DNA of 64,000 nt, taken from contig NZ_BCPR01000011.1 of the NCBI RefSeq assembly GCF_016586165.1, positions 21,291 to 85,290 on the forward strand, given 5' to 3'. Shown here piece after piece: positions 44,503 to 54,184 of this stretch. Numbering within the stretch: the first letter of the stretch is position 1; each line of letters starts with the position of its first letter. Source of the stretch: Dyella sp. EPa41. GTDB lineage: Bacteria; Pseudomonadota; Gammaproteobacteria; Xanthomonadales; Rhodanobacteraceae. Made by a program: the position numbers and the translations under genes. The notes beneath the pieces were generated by a model. The model saw only the letters and a program-made list of their open reading frames with translations, was not told the origin of the DNA and searched no databases.

Positions 44503-45579
44503 TCAGCAGGCTTGCGCCAGACGCCGCGTCGTCGCCACGAAGTCGTCCATTTTCGCACGCGCGGCGCCCGCCGCGATGGTCTTGCGGGCGAGCTCGATGC
44601 CGGCGCCGATCGAGTCCACCACGTTGGCGGCATACAACGCGGCGCCCGCGTTGAGGCAGACGATGTCGTGCGGCACGCCGCGGCGCCCTTCCAATGCTTC
44701 CAGCAGCATGGCGCGCGATTCCTCGGCGTTTTCCACGCGCAGGTTCCGGCTGGAGGCCATGGCGAGGCCGAAGTCCTCCGGCTCCACTTCGTACTCGCGC
44801 ACCTCCCCGTCCCGCAGCTCGCCGACCAGCGTCGCTGCACCCAGCGAGATTTCGTCCATGCCATCGCGCCCCCACACCACCAGCGCGTGCTTCGCGCCCA
44901 GCTGCTGCAATACGCGCACCTGGATGCCGACCAGGTCGGGATGGAACACGCCCATCAGGATGTTCGGCGCACCGGCCGGGTTGGTGAGCGGCCCAAGGAT
45001 GTTGAACAGCGTGCGCACGCCCATTTCCTTGCGCACCGGCGCCACCACCTTCATCGCCGGATGATGGTTGGGCGCGAACATGAAGCCGATGCCGGTTTCC
45101 TCCATGCACTGCGCGACCTTGGCGGGCGGGAGGTCGATCACCGCGCCCAGCGCCTCGAGCACGTCCGCGCTGCCCGACTTGGACGACACGCTGCGTCCGC
45201 CGTGCTTGGCGATGCGTGCGCCCGCCGCCGCCGCGACGAACATCGAGGCGGTGGAAATGTTGAAGCTCGACGCGCCGTCGCCGCCGGTGCCGACGATGTC
45301 GACGAAATGCCCGTGCGCCGGCAGTTCCACCTTGGCCGACAGCTCGCGCATCACGCGCGCCGCGCCGGTGATCTCGCCGACGGTTTCCTTCTTCACGCGC
45401 AGGCCGGTGATGATCGCGGCGGTCATCAGCGGGCTGACTTCGCCGCGCATGATCTGCCGCATCAGTTCGATCATCTCGTCGTGGAATATCTCGCGATGCT
45501 CGATCGTGCGCTGAAGCGCTTCCTGCGGCGTGATGGTGACGCGGCGGCCCACCGGTGCGTCCTGCGGCGCGCCCGTCAT
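44503..45579 (-). CDS. trpD: Anthranilate phosphoribosyltransferase
   Basis: 358 residues from ATG 45579; transfers phosphoribose from PRPP to anthranilate. PRPP-binding [15 protein letters not shown] near 95, [15 protein letters not shown], and [10 protein letters not shown] motifs present. Its start overlaps the trpG stop by ATGA. The frame is open upstream, but that would bury trpG. Confidence 0.95.
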   Translation of the reverse strand: MTGAPQDAPVGRRVTITPQEALQRTIEHREIFHDEMIELMRQIMRGEVSPLMTAAIITGLRVKKETVGEITGAARVMRELSAKVELPAHGHFVDIVGTGGDGASSFNISTASMFVAAAAGARIAKHGGRSVSSKSGSADVLEALGAVIDLPPAKVAQCMEETGIGFMFAPNHHPAMKVVAPVRKEMGVRTLFNILGPLTNPAGAPNILMGVFHPDLVGIQVRVLQQLGAKHALVVWGRDGMDEISLGAATLVGELRDGEVREYEVEPEDFGLAMASSRNLRVENAEESRAMLLEALEGRRGVPHDIVCLNAGAALYAANVVDSIGAGIELARKTIAAGAARAKMDDFVATTRRLAQAC

Positions 45580-46172
45580 GCCGCCAGCTTCAGCGGCAGG
45601 CCCAGGAAATTGCGCAGCAGGTCGTGGCCGTACTGCGTGAGGATCGATTCGGGATGGAACTGCACGCCCTCGACCTTCAGCGTCTTGTGGCGCAGGCCCA
45701 TGATCTCGTCGATGGAGCCGTCCGGGTTCTCGGTCCACGCGGTCACTTCAAGGCAATCGGGCAGGCTGTCCTGCTCGACCACCAGCGAGTGGTAGCGCGT
45801 GGCCTCGAACGGATCGGGCAGGCCGGCGAACACGCCCTGCCCGCGATGGCGCACCGGCGAGGTCTTGCCGTGCATGATCTGCTTGGCGCGGATCACCTTG
45901 CCGCCGAACACCTGGCCGATGGCCTGGTGGCCCAGGCATACCCCGAACACCGGGATATCGCCGGCCAGCTCGCGCAGCACGTCCAGCGACACGCCGGAGT
46001 CGTCCGGCGTGCCGGGGCCGGGCGAAATCATGATGTGCGTGGGCTTCAGCGCGCGGATGCCGGCCACGTCCAGCGCGTCGTTGCGCACCACTTTCACCGA
46101 CTGCCCCAACTCGCCCAGGTACTGCACGAGGTTGAAGGTGAAGCTGTCGTAGTTGTCGATCATCAAGAGCAT
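45576..46172 (-). CDS. trpG: Anthranilate synthase glutamine amidotransferase component
   Basis: 198 residues, class I glutamine amidotransferase supplying ammonia to TrpE. Catalytic Cys in [10 protein letters not shown], His-Glu in GVQFHPES; the N-terminus [20 protein letters not shown] is typical. It may also serve PabB. trpE is not adjacent in the window. Confidence 0.95.
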   Translation of the reverse strand: MLLMIDNYDSFTFNLVQYLGELGQSVKVVRNDALDVAGIRALKPTHIMISPGPGTPDDSGVSLDVLRELAGDIPVFGVCLGHQAIGQVFGGKVIRAKQIMHGKTSPVRHRGQGVFAGLPDPFEATRYHSLVVEQDSLPDCLEVTAWTENPDGSIDEIMGLRHKTLKVEGVQFHPESILTQYGHDLLRNFLGLPLKLAA

Positions 46173-46348
46173 GGGGACGCCAACGTAGGAATTGAGTGCC
46201 ATGGGCCGGGCCGGAGGAGAGGCGCCGGAACCTGCATTGTGCTCAAACCCGCGCCGCACTGCAGCAACCACGACATTTCCTCACATGTCGCCGTGCTATA
46301 CCGGCCCCGGATTCACTGACCATGCGCGACAGCATGGGGAGCGAGGCC

Positions 46349-46936
46349 ATGAAGGTCGCGATCGGGTTCAAGGCGCACTCTGGCTGGGCCGCCGCCGTGG
46401 CGGTGGGACTGCAGGGCGAACACCCCCATCTGGTCGACCGGCAGCGACTTGCCCTGGTGGACACCCGCAACGCCACCTGGGCCCGGCAGCCCTACCACGC
46501 CGCCGAAGGGATGACGGCGAGCCGGGCCGAGGCGCTGGTCCAGCGCGGCATCGCCGCCGCAAGAAAAGCCTCCGCCAGTTGCGTGGATCGCTGGGTGCAG
46601 CAGCTGCGCGAGGCCGGCCACGATATCGCCGGGGGCACCGTGCTGACAGCGCCGCCCATGCCGGCCTGGACCACCGCGCAGATCCTCGCCGTGCATATCC
46701 GCATGCACCAGGCCGAAGGAAAGCTGTTTCCCGATGCCCTGGCCGCCGCCGTGGCCGCCTGCGGCCTGCCGCTCGGGCTGATTCCCGAGCGCGCCCTGGA
46801 CCAGCTGGAACCCGACGCCTGCCCCTGGTCCGAAGACATCGCCACGATGGGCAGATGGGCCGGCCCGCCCTGGGGAGCCGACCAGAAACATGCCGCCATG
46901 GCGGCCCTGGTGATCTTTGGCGCACGTCTGCACTGA
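46349..46936 (+). CDS. Unknown protein
   Basis: 195 residues from ATG 46349 behind GGGGAGCGAGG. Not recognised. It starts MKVAIGFKAHSGWAAAVAV, suggestive of a first beta strand of an RNase-H-like or nucleotide-handling fold, and ends with helices rich in Ala. No signal peptide or membrane helix. Divergent from trpG. Fold remark is a guess. Confidence 0.65.
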   Translation: MKVAIGFKAHSGWAAAVAVGLQGEHPHLVDRQRLALVDTRNATWARQPYHAAEGMTASRAEALVQRGIAAARKASASCVDRWVQQLREAGHDIAGGTVLTAPPMPAWTTAQILAVHIRMHQAEGKLFPDALAAAVAACGLPLGLIPERALDQLEPDACPWSEDIATMGRWAGPPWGADQKHAAMAALVIFGARLH

Positions 46937-47010
46937 GGGCCTGCCGCCTTCACAACTCGGTCATTACCTGGGCGCATACTGGCCCTCCGCAAGAACAGGG
47001 AGGGGGCACG

Positions 47011-47295
47011 ATGCATGTCATCGCCGAACTGGAGCAGCGCCTGCGTGATTCGCGTCGCCTGATGGCGCTGGAAGAAGAGCACCTGCGCCGCGTGCGCGAG
47101 GCCGGGCTGGACAGCTCGGATGCCGAATGGCTGCTGGAGCTGCGCCGGCGCTACATCGAACGCCTGGAAAGCCGCCACGACCATATCGTGACGCGGCGCG
47201 TGACGGCCCATGCGAATACCAATGTCCCGCTGTCGACGGTCAGGGACGAGGAACTGCCGCCCCCACGAGCCAGGCCCAGGCACCCTGTGCCGTAA
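47011..47295 (+). CDS. Small coiled-coil protein of unknown function
   Basis: 94 residues from ATG 47011 with AGGGGG eight bases upstream. Residues 1-60 form one or two charged helices (LEQRLRDSRRLMALEEEHLR); the C-terminus is Pro/Arg-rich. Not recognised; separated by 74 bp from the preceding gene and convergent with the oxidase gene. Confidence 0.65.
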   Translation: MHVIAELEQRLRDSRRLMALEEEHLRRVREAGLDSSDAEWLLELRRRYIERLESRHDHIVTRRVTAHANTNVPLSTVRDEELPPPRARPRHPVP

Positions 47296-47313
47296 GCCCG
47301 CAATGGCGTCGCG

Positions 47314-48450
47314 CTAGCGCGACAGGCGCCTGGGATCGAGCATCTCGGCCGTGATGCCGGCAGCCTGCAGGTGCCCCGGCAGGGGCCGGCCCAGCGCGAG
47401 ATGGGCGCAGGCTTCGCCCATCGCAGCCGACGTCTGGATGCCGTAGCCGCCCTGCGCCGCCACCCAGAAGAAATCGCGGACATCCGGCGCGAAGCCGCCC
47501 ACCAGATCGCCATCGGCCACGAACGAACGCAGCCCCGCCCACGTCCGCGTGGGCCGGCGGATGGTCATCGTGGTGGCTTGCTCGATGCGATGGATGCCCA
47601 TCGCGATGTCGAGTTCTTCGGGCTGCACGTCGTGCGGTGGCACCGGATCGGCGTTCGCGGGGCAACCCATGAGCAGGCCGGCATCGGGCTTGAAGTAGAA
47701 GGTCTCTTCCACATCCATCACGAACGGCCAGTGCGCGGTTTCCACCTGCGGCGGCGGTTCGAACAGAAACGCCGATCGGCGCCGGGGCTGGATGCCGATC
47801 GGCGCCACGCCGGCCAGCGCCGCCACTTCGTCCACCCATGCGCCCGCCGCGTTCACCAACAGCGGCGCCCGGAACGATTCGTCGCCCGCATCCACGAACC
47901 AATGGCCCGGGCCGCGCTCGATGGAACGGACATCCACGTTGGCGCGCAGCTTGCCGCCGCGTGCGCGCAGGCCTCGCAGGAAACCCTGGTGCAGTTCGTT
48001 GACGTCGATGTCCGCGGAGCCGGGTTCGAACAGGCCGATCTCCGCCGCTTCCGGGCGCAGCACGGGCACCCTTCCCCGCAGCCACGCGCCATCGACCATG
48101 CGCACGCCATCGCCGAGCGGCGCCATCTCTTCGTACATCGATTGCACGGCATCGGCCTGGTCGCCGTTGCCGATGATCACCGTGCCACGCGGCGACAGGA
48201 TCGGATGGTTGGCGAAACCTTCCGGCGGACGCTCGAGGAATGGCCGGGTCGCTCGCGACAATGCGCGCACCTGTGCCGAACCATAGGTCTCGGAGAACAA
48301 GGCGGCGGAGCGCCCGGTCGAATGCACGCCCGCATGCTGCTCGCGCTCAAGCACCACCACGCGCGCGTGGGGCGCCATGAAGTAGGCGACCGAAGCACCG
48401 GCCATGCCGGCGCCGATGACGATGACGTCGGCTTCGTTAATCGTGCTCAT
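47314..48450 (-). CDS. dauA: FAD-dependent D-amino-acid (D-arginine-type) dehydrogenase
   Basis: 378 residues. FAD-binding VIGAGMAGASVAY near 11, then VVLEREQHAGVHSTGRSAAL near 31. Sequence blocks AGAWVDEVAALAGVAPIGIQ, PRRRSAFLFEPPP, SFVADGDLVGGFAPD and FFWVAAQGGYGIQTSAAMGE follow closely what I recall of Pseudomonas aeruginosa DauA, which oxidatively deaminates D-Arg and other D-amino acids. Its start overlaps the symporter stop by ATGA. Substrate in this organism is unproven; D-amino acids from peptidoglycan are a likely source. Confidence 0.8.
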   Translation of the reverse strand: MSTINEADVIVIGAGMAGASVAYFMAPHARVVVLEREQHAGVHSTGRSAALFSETYGSAQVRALSRATRPFLERPPEGFANHPILSPRGTVIIGNGDQADAVQSMYEEMAPLGDGVRMVDGAWLRGRVPVLRPEAAEIGLFEPGSADIDVNELHQGFLRGLRARGGKLRANVDVRSIERGPGHWFVDAGDESFRAPLLVNAAGAWVDEVAALAGVAPIGIQPRRRSAFLFEPPPQVETAHWPFVMDVEETFYFKPDAGLLMGCPANADPVPPHDVQPEELDIAMGIHRIEQATTMTIRRPTRTWAGLRSFVADGDLVGGFAPDVRDFFWVAAQGGYGIQTSAAMGEACAHLALGRPLPGHLQAAGITAEMLDPRRLSR

Positions 48451-49688
48451 GCATGGTCCGTAGCGGTTTGATGCGCCACCACGCTGGTGGCGGCAAGGTC
48501 GGCCGTGACGTTGCCCAGCGTGGCCAGCGCATCCGGCAGCGCATCGACAGCGAGCATCAGGCCCAGCGGGCCGACCGGCACGCCCATCGCCTGCGCCACC
48601 GGGAGGTTGGTCGCCATGAAGCTCACGGCGCCCGGCAGGCCCACCGAGCCGAGGCTGATCACCACGGCCAACAGAGCCGCCGCGGCGAGCTGGGCGGCGC
48701 CGACGTCGATGCCATAGGCCCACGCGATGAAGCACGCGGATACCACGTACTGCACGGGGCTGGTCAGGCGAAACAGGCTCACCGCCATGGGTAGCACCAG
48801 CGCATTGACTTGCGGGGGATAGCCGAGCCGGCGCCCGGCGCTTTCCAGCATCGCAGGCAACGATGCCAGCGACGACTGCGTGCTGGCCGCCACGATCTGC
48901 GCCGGCACCAGCGCGGGCACGAAACGGCGCAGCGTCTCGCCACCCCAGAAGATCGCGACCGGCAGCATCAGCAGCGTCACGGCGATGTACAACAGGCACT
49001 CCACCAGCACGTAGATCCCCAGCGCGCTGAGCATGTGCAGGCCGGCGCGTGCGCATACCGCGAGGATGAGCGCGAACACGCCCAGCGGCGCCACCCACAG
49101 TACCCAGCGCACGATCACGATCATGGTGTCGGCGATGGCCTGGAAGAAGTTGATCACCAGCTGGCGCCGTTCCGCATCGATCCGTGTAAGACCGAAGCCG
49201 AAGAACAGCGCGAACACCACCAGCGGCAGCATCGCGCTCTGTGCCGCCGCCATGATCGCGTTGGAAGGCACGATGCCGTTGAACCATTCCGCCCAGCCCA
49301 CGCCGGCCGCTGCCGGCGCCGCATGCGTGGCGACGGCGCTGTCCAGCGCGCGGGCCAGCTCGGCGTTGTGCGGGAACAGCGAGAACAGGCGCGGAGCCGT
49401 TGCCGCCGCGAACAGTGCGCCGCCGACCAGGATGAGGATGAAGGCCACGATCGCGCGCCGGGCGATGCGGCCCGAGGCGGCGGCGTCACTGGCCGTGTTC
49501 ACCCCGACCACCACCAGCGCGAACACCAGTGGCACCACGGTCATCTGCAACGCGTTGAGCCATAGACGTCCAAACGGCTGCACCGCATCGGCCACCTGCA
49601 CCGCATGCTCCGGCTGCCATGCCGCCAGCGCCAGGCCACCCAAGGCGCCCAGCGCGAGGCCAATCAGCACCCTTGTCGTGGCGCTCAA
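48447..49688 (-). CDS. Dicarboxylate/amino acid:cation symporter (DAACS family)
   Basis: 413 residues with about eight transmembrane helices plus re-entrant loops. The Ser-rich hairpin STQSSLASLPAMLES near 263 and the VGLPGAVSF helix near 355 are typical of GltP/DctA transporters. The start is a TTG at 49688 that overlaps the preceding stop (TTGA); the reading frame is open far upstream but inside another gene. Would import Glu, Asp or dicarboxylates. Confidence 0.87.
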   Translation of the reverse strand: MSATTRVLIGLALGALGGLALAAWQPEHAVQVADAVQPFGRLWLNALQMTVVPLVFALVVVGVNTASDAAASGRIARRAIVAFILILVGGALFAAATAPRLFSLFPHNAELARALDSAVATHAAPAAAGVGWAEWFNGIVPSNAIMAAAQSAMLPLVVFALFFGFGLTRIDAERRQLVINFFQAIADTMIVIVRWVLWVAPLGVFALILAVCARAGLHMLSALGIYVLVECLLYIAVTLLMLPVAIFWGGETLRRFVPALVPAQIVAASTQSSLASLPAMLESAGRRLGYPPQVNALVLPMAVSLFRLTSPVQYVVSACFIAWAYGIDVGAAQLAAAALLAVVISLGSVGLPGAVSFMATNLPVAQAMGVPVGPLGLMLAVDALPDALATLGNVTADLAATSVVAHQTATDHA

Positions 49689-50476
49689 GGCTGCTTGACC
49701 GGCGCGGGCAGGTGCCAGGTGGCCGCGAGGCGACGGTAGGCGTCCTGCGGCAACAGCACGAACACGGGCTGGTCTTCCGGCTTGAGCCAGGCGAGCAGGC
49801 CACGCATGGCGGATTCCGGCATCGCGGTGCAGCCCGCGGTGGCATCGGTGGGCGACTTCCACAGGTGCGCGAAGATGCAGCTGCCGCCGCCCGTCTTGCC
49901 CTGCGCGTTCTGCTCGATCACGAAGCCGAGCTTGTAACGCTGGTCGCCGTCCATGTGCAGGTCGCGGCGCATCGGCTCGCTGGAACCGGCGACCGCCTTG
50001 TCGCCCACCTTCTTCGCATCGACGATCTGGTTGTAGTACGGCGAGCCATCGACGTCGACGCACCAGTCGCTCACCTGCATCGCGTGGTAGGGCATGTGCG
50101 TGTCCACGTGTTCGGCATAGCCGAAGATCGGGCCGATGCGGAATACGCCCGCGGTGGCACGGCCGTCGCCCTCGTGCTTTTGCGGCCCGTCCGTTTGCGG
50201 CGCGTTGAGGCCCAGCCCCCAGGCCGCACCCGAGCGGCCGACGGTGACATCCTGCGCTTCGCCCACGGCCTTCCACGCGCTGCCGTCGCGTTCGTAGGTG
50301 CGCAGCACGCCATGGTCGGCATTCCAGTCCGGCGTCACCACCAGCACCATCTGCTTCGATGGCTGCCAATGGGCGTCGGCCTGCGCGGCGGTCGCCTGCC
50401 CGGCGACGTAGGCCGCGGCGCCCACGCTTAGCACGAACAGGGCGTGGACTAGGAAGTGGCGATGCGCAGGCTTCAT
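49685..50476 (-). CDS. L,D-transpeptidase (YkuD-like) family protein
   Basis: 263 residues with an N-terminal signal segment (residues 9-30). The catalytic region reads GGGSCIFAHLWKSP then ATAGCTAMPESAM, with the nucleophile Cys in AGCTAM and the His in FAHLW, as in the YkuD-like family that cross-links or trims peptidoglycan stems. Periplasmic. Overlaps the symporter by 4 bp, so the peptidoglycan enzyme and the transporter are coupled. Confidence 0.85.
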   Translation of the reverse strand: MKPAHRHFLVHALFVLSVGAAAYVAGQATAAQADAHWQPSKQMVLVVTPDWNADHGVLRTYERDGSAWKAVGEAQDVTVGRSGAAWGLGLNAPQTDGPQKHEGDGRATAGVFRIGPIFGYAEHVDTHMPYHAMQVSDWCVDVDGSPYYNQIVDAKKVGDKAVAGSSEPMRRDLHMDGDQRYKLGFVIEQNAQGKTGGGSCIFAHLWKSPTDATAGCTAMPESAMRGLLAWLKPEDQPVFVLLPQDAYRRLAATWHLPAPVKQP

Positions 50477-50502
50477 GGGATTCCGGTATCGATGCGAAGT
50501 GG

Positions 50503-51360
50503 CTAGGGTTCCAGCGCTTGCTGGACGCGTTCCAGGTTGGCCAGCAGTTGCACATGGCGTTGCTCGTCGCCCTCGCACAGCTGCACGAACACGCGATCGA
50601 GCAGGTGCTGCAGCGCCGACTGGTACAACACGGGCTGGATGTACGGGCGGTCGTCGTGCGCCGACACCAGCAGCGCGAGATCGGCCAGGGCGCGCAATGG
50701 GTTCGACGTGTGGCGCGTCACCGAGATCAACAGGCCGCGGCGCTCGCGAAAGAAACGCCCGATCTTGCACAACGCCGGATGGCCGCCCTGCTCGGAAAAC
50801 ACCAGCAGCACGTCGCCCGCGCCCGCGGCCGACACGCTCGCCGCCATCCGCGGGGCATCGAAGTTGTGCACGCTGGGGATGCCCAGCAGCGACAGCCGCA
50901 AGGCGAAACTGCGCGCATAGATGTCGTCGTCGCCCAGGCCGATCATGAAGACCTTGCCCTTGCAGCCCGCCGCCGCAATCGCGTCGGCCACGGCCTGCAG
51001 GGTTTCCTGGGAGTTGATCAGGCGCGTTTCCTCTTCGGCCTCGGACTTGCGCCGCCAGAGTTCCGTGGCGCGCAATTGGGTCTCGCTGCCGCGCGCCTCG
51101 GTGGCCACCTCGCCCGCATCGCCGCTGTCGGCGCGGGCGATCGCTTCGCCGACCGAATATTTCAGGTCCGGATAGCCCTTGAAGCCCAGCTTCTGCGTGA
51201 ACTTCACCACGCTGGACTGGCTGATGCCCAGCGCGTTCGCCAGTTGCTGCGAGGAGTAGTCGCGCAGCAGCTGGGCGTTTTCCAGGATGAAATCGGCGAT
51301 GCGCCGCTCGACCGCCGACATCTGGTCGCGTTCGGAGCGGATTTTCACCAGGGATGACAT
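50503..51360 (-). CDS. MurR/RpiR family transcriptional regulator
   Basis: 285 residues. N-terminal HTH_6 (LANALGISQSSVVKFTQKLG, GYPDLKYSV) and a SIS domain at about 125-255 (VFMIGLGDDDIYARSFALRL). MurR-type members sense N-acetylmuramate phosphates or other sugar phosphates. Placed 1 bp after the epimerase stop, it probably regulates the surrounding murein-peptide genes. Confidence 0.9.
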   Translation of the reverse strand: MSSLVKIRSERDQMSAVERRIADFILENAQLLRDYSSQQLANALGISQSSVVKFTQKLGFKGYPDLKYSVGEAIARADSGDAGEVATEARGSETQLRATELWRRKSEAEEETRLINSQETLQAVADAIAAAGCKGKVFMIGLGDDDIYARSFALRLSLLGIPSVHNFDAPRMAASVSAAGAGDVLLVFSEQGGHPALCKIGRFFRERRGLLISVTRHTSNPLRALADLALLVSAHDDRPYIQPVLYQSALQHLLDRVFVQLCEGDEQRHVQLLANLERVQQALEP

Positions 51361-51361
51361 G

Positions 51362-52459
51362 TCAGTCGCTCAGCTTTTCCAGGCCACGGATCTCCCGGAT
51401 TCCCAATCCGGGCGCGTCGGTGACCGAGATCTCCGACTCGTTGAAGATCACGCCCCCGTCGACGGGGTTGTACTGGCACAGCGAAGGGCCGTCCAGATCC
51501 ACCTTGGTGATCACCGCCGACTTGGCCACGGCCACGTGCACCGCCGCCGCCACGCTGATGCTGGTTTCCAGCATGCAACCGATCATGCATTCCACGCCGT
51601 ACATGGCCGCGATGTCCGCGATGCGGATCGCGTTGGAGATGCCGCCGGTCTTCATCAGCTTGATGTTGATGATGTCGGCCGCGCGCATCTGGATGAGGTC
51701 GATGACTTCCATCGGGCCGAACACGCTCTCGTCGGCCATGATGGGGGTGTGCACGCGCTCGGTGACGTAGCGCATGCCTTCCAGGTCGCGCGCCTTCACC
51801 GGCTGCTCCACCAGCTCCAGCCGCACGCCGGCATCCTCCAGCGTCTGCAGCGCGTAGACGGCCTGCTTGGCGGTCCAGCCCTGGTTGGCGTCCAGGCGCA
51901 GCAGCGCGCGGTTCTCCACCGCGGCGTAGATCGCCTTGACGCGCTCGATGTCGACGCCGATGTCCTTGCCCACCTTGATCTTCAGCGACTCGAAGCCGCG
52001 CTCCACCGCGCTGATCGAATCGGCCACCATCTTGTCGATGTAGTCCACGCTGATGGTGATGTCGGTGGTGATCACCGGATCGCCACCGCCCAGCAGCTTG
52101 TACAGCGGCGCGTTGTACAGCTGGCCCCACAGGTCGTAGATGGCGATTTCCACCGCCGCCTTGGCGCTGGTGTTCTTCTCCATCGAACTCTGGATCAGCT
52201 GCGTCAAGCGGTTGAGGTCGGCGATGTCCTGGCCGATCAGGCGCGGCGCGATGTAGTGGCGGATCGCATCGACGATCGAACCGTGGGTATCACCCGTGAT
52301 CACGGCCGTGGCCGGCGCTTCGCCGTAACCCACGTGTCCGGTGTCGGCGTGCACCATCACCACGATGTCTTCGACCGTACCCACGGTGCGCAGCGCCGTC
52401 TTGAACGGCGTCTTCAAGGGCACCCGCAGCATGCCGAACTGGATGTCGGTGATCTTCAT
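51362..52459 (-). CDS. L-Ala-D/L-Glu (dipeptide) epimerase
   Basis: 365-residue enolase-superfamily enzyme. Active-site Lys in SLKIKVGKD near 162, metal ligands in LRLDANQG, VEQPV and MADESVF, second Lys in NIKLMKTGG. Converts L-Ala-D-Glu released from murein to L-Ala-L-Glu, in analogy to YcjG. It may accept other dipeptides. Its long upstream region contains nested inverted repeats. Confidence 0.88.
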   Translation of the reverse strand: MKITDIQFGMLRVPLKTPFKTALRTVGTVEDIVVMVHADTGHVGYGEAPATAVITGDTHGSIVDAIRHYIAPRLIGQDIADLNRLTQLIQSSMEKNTSAKAAVEIAIYDLWGQLYNAPLYKLLGGGDPVITTDITISVDYIDKMVADSISAVERGFESLKIKVGKDIGVDIERVKAIYAAVENRALLRLDANQGWTAKQAVYALQTLEDAGVRLELVEQPVKARDLEGMRYVTERVHTPIMADESVFGPMEVIDLIQMRAADIINIKLMKTGGISNAIRIADIAAMYGVECMIGCMLETSISVAAAVHVAVAKSAVITKVDLDGPSLCQYNPVDGGVIFNESEISVTDAPGLGIREIRGLEKLSD

Positions 52460-52464
52460 GATTG

Positions 52465-52723
52465 GGAGTCTGTCCTCATGGTTAAACTGTGCCGCGTTGC
52501 TCTGCCGTGGCCGTCAGGTGGTAGACCGTGGCGCCGCCCATGCTGGCTGCATGAGCAAGCCGCGGGCTGCCGCATGGCGGCCACGGCAGAGCAACCCGAA
52601 GGGCCGGGTCTGTTTGCCCGCGTCATCGCTCGGTCATGTATTGACATACATTCCCTCTCTCTTCCTTGTCCCCCGGGCAAACAGCTCCCGGCGCGGCACA
52701 GTTGAACCATGAGGACAGACTCC
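52465..52723. repeat. Nested inverted repeats upstream of the epimerase gene
   Basis: Three stacked pairs: 52465-52496 with 52692-52723 (32 bp, one mismatch), 52496-52513 with 52578-52595 (18 bp, perfect, GTTGCTCTGCCGTGGCCG), and 52610-52620 with 52674-52684 (11 bp, CTGTTTGCCCG). Left arms 1 and 2 are contiguous; their partners are split by the third pair. There is no open frame. The interval 52460-52769 holds nothing else. Confidence 0.85.
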
Positions 52724-52769
52724 AGGAGGCTTCCTGTCTTCGAAAAGGAGAATGGAGGTGGGGCAACCG

Positions 52770-54176
52770 TCATGGATGGACGTGCACGATGCTGGTCATG
52801 CGGTCGACATAGCTGTGCTTGCCGTCCCACATGAGCGGCAGCAGCGGTGTCACCGACACTTCGTTGAGCTTGACCCGGCGCATCGCGCCACTGCCGTCGA
52901 GGTAGCTGATGCCGCCGGTGTCGTGGATGACATAGGGCGCGCCGTTGAGCTTGCCGATCACCATCATCACGTGGCCGGGGATATAGACCAGGTCACCGAT
53001 GTCGAGCGCCAGCGCGGCCTTCATGCGCACGTCGTGGCTGTCCTTGTCGGTGAACGCCCGGTGCGCCAGCGCCGGGCTGATTGCCTGCTTGCTGGTGTTG
53101 CGCGGCATCTGCACGCCCATGCTGCGGTAGACGTCCGACACGAAGCCGCTGCAGTCGCGTCCGTCGTAGGCGTGGCCCCAGCCATAACGCTCGCCCAGGA
53201 ACTTGAAGCCCTGGCGAATGATGTTGGCCCCGGTCAGCGGCAGGTAGCTGTCACTGGTGTCGGCCACGCGCTGCACCAGCGCGGGCGAGAAAGCGAGCTT
53301 GCCCTCGGCGCCCTGCAGCGGCAGCTCGATGACATGGGACGCGTAGGCCGACTGGCCGTTCACCGGCTGGTCGGCCGGATGATCGGCCAGCACCGGCACG
53401 GCAATGCCCATGTCCAGCTGCAATTGCGAAACACCTGGCTGCTCGGGAGTGAATACCGTGGCGACGTTGTCGCCGGTGACGATGCGCACCGGCGTCTTGC
53501 CCGCGTAGCCGAACACTTCGGCGGCCGAACCTTCCGCCACGTTCTCGCGGCGCGTCCACGCGGCGTAGCGCGGGCTCACCACGAACAGCCATTGGCCGTC
53601 GCGGCTTTCATGCGCAATCACCACGGGCGTGCCGGGGAATTCCGCGGTTTCCTGGAACCGGTCGATGTCGTGGTCGTCGGTGGACGTGAACACCCGCATG
53701 TCGGTGGGGAACGTGCGCAACGCGGCACGCTGCACCACCAGGCCATAGCGCGTGGGCTGCTGCGGCGGCACGCGATCCAGCGCGAGCTGATCGGTGACCT
53801 CCTGCTTGAGCGTGGCGGGCACCGGCTTGCCGTTGGCGTCGTACAGCGGCTTGGAGGGGTATTGCGAGAGGTCCTTGATCCAGCCCTCGACCTTTGCCCG
53901 GTCGAGCGCGGCCGGCAGCGCCTTCAGGTCGTGCATGGAAGGATCGATCTGCATCACCTTGGCGTTCTGCGCCTGGATCGCCGACGCGTCCATCAGCACG
54001 CGATCGGGCTGCGCCAGCTGCTTGATCCAGAAATCCGCGGTGAGCATCGCGTTGTTGCTGATGCCGATGACGCCCGAAGGCGGCACGGGAACCGCATCCG
54101 GCCCCTTGTCGGCCATCGCCGGCGCGGCGACCAGGCTGGCGGCGAATACGAAGGCAATGCTGGGCATGATTCGCAT
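52770..54176 (-). CDS. Secreted NlpC/P60 endopeptidase with SH3-like domains
   Basis: 468 residues with a signal peptide (residues 3-22, ending AMA). Helical N-terminal region to about 140, bacterial SH3-like domains at 150-310, and a C-terminal NlpC/P60 domain with the catalytic Cys in GRDCSGFVSDVYR and His in PGHVMMVIG. NlpC/P60 enzymes of this type cut gamma-D-Glu-diaminopimelate bonds, releasing L-Ala-D-Glu, the substrate of the epimerase encoded downstream. Confidence 0.88.
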   Translation of the reverse strand: MRIMPSIAFVFAASLVAAPAMADKGPDAVPVPPSGVIGISNNAMLTADFWIKQLAQPDRVLMDASAIQAQNAKVMQIDPSMHDLKALPAALDRAKVEGWIKDLSQYPSKPLYDANGKPVPATLKQEVTDQLALDRVPPQQPTRYGLVVQRAALRTFPTDMRVFTSTDDHDIDRFQETAEFPGTPVVIAHESRDGQWLFVVSPRYAAWTRRENVAEGSAAEVFGYAGKTPVRIVTGDNVATVFTPEQPGVSQLQLDMGIAVPVLADHPADQPVNGQSAYASHVIELPLQGAEGKLAFSPALVQRVADTSDSYLPLTGANIIRQGFKFLGERYGWGHAYDGRDCSGFVSDVYRSMGVQMPRNTSKQAISPALAHRAFTDKDSHDVRMKAALALDIGDLVYIPGHVMMVIGKLNGAPYVIHDTGGISYLDGSGAMRRVKLNEVSVTPLLPLMWDGKHSYVDRMTSIVHVHP

Positions 54177-54184
54177 GACGACTC

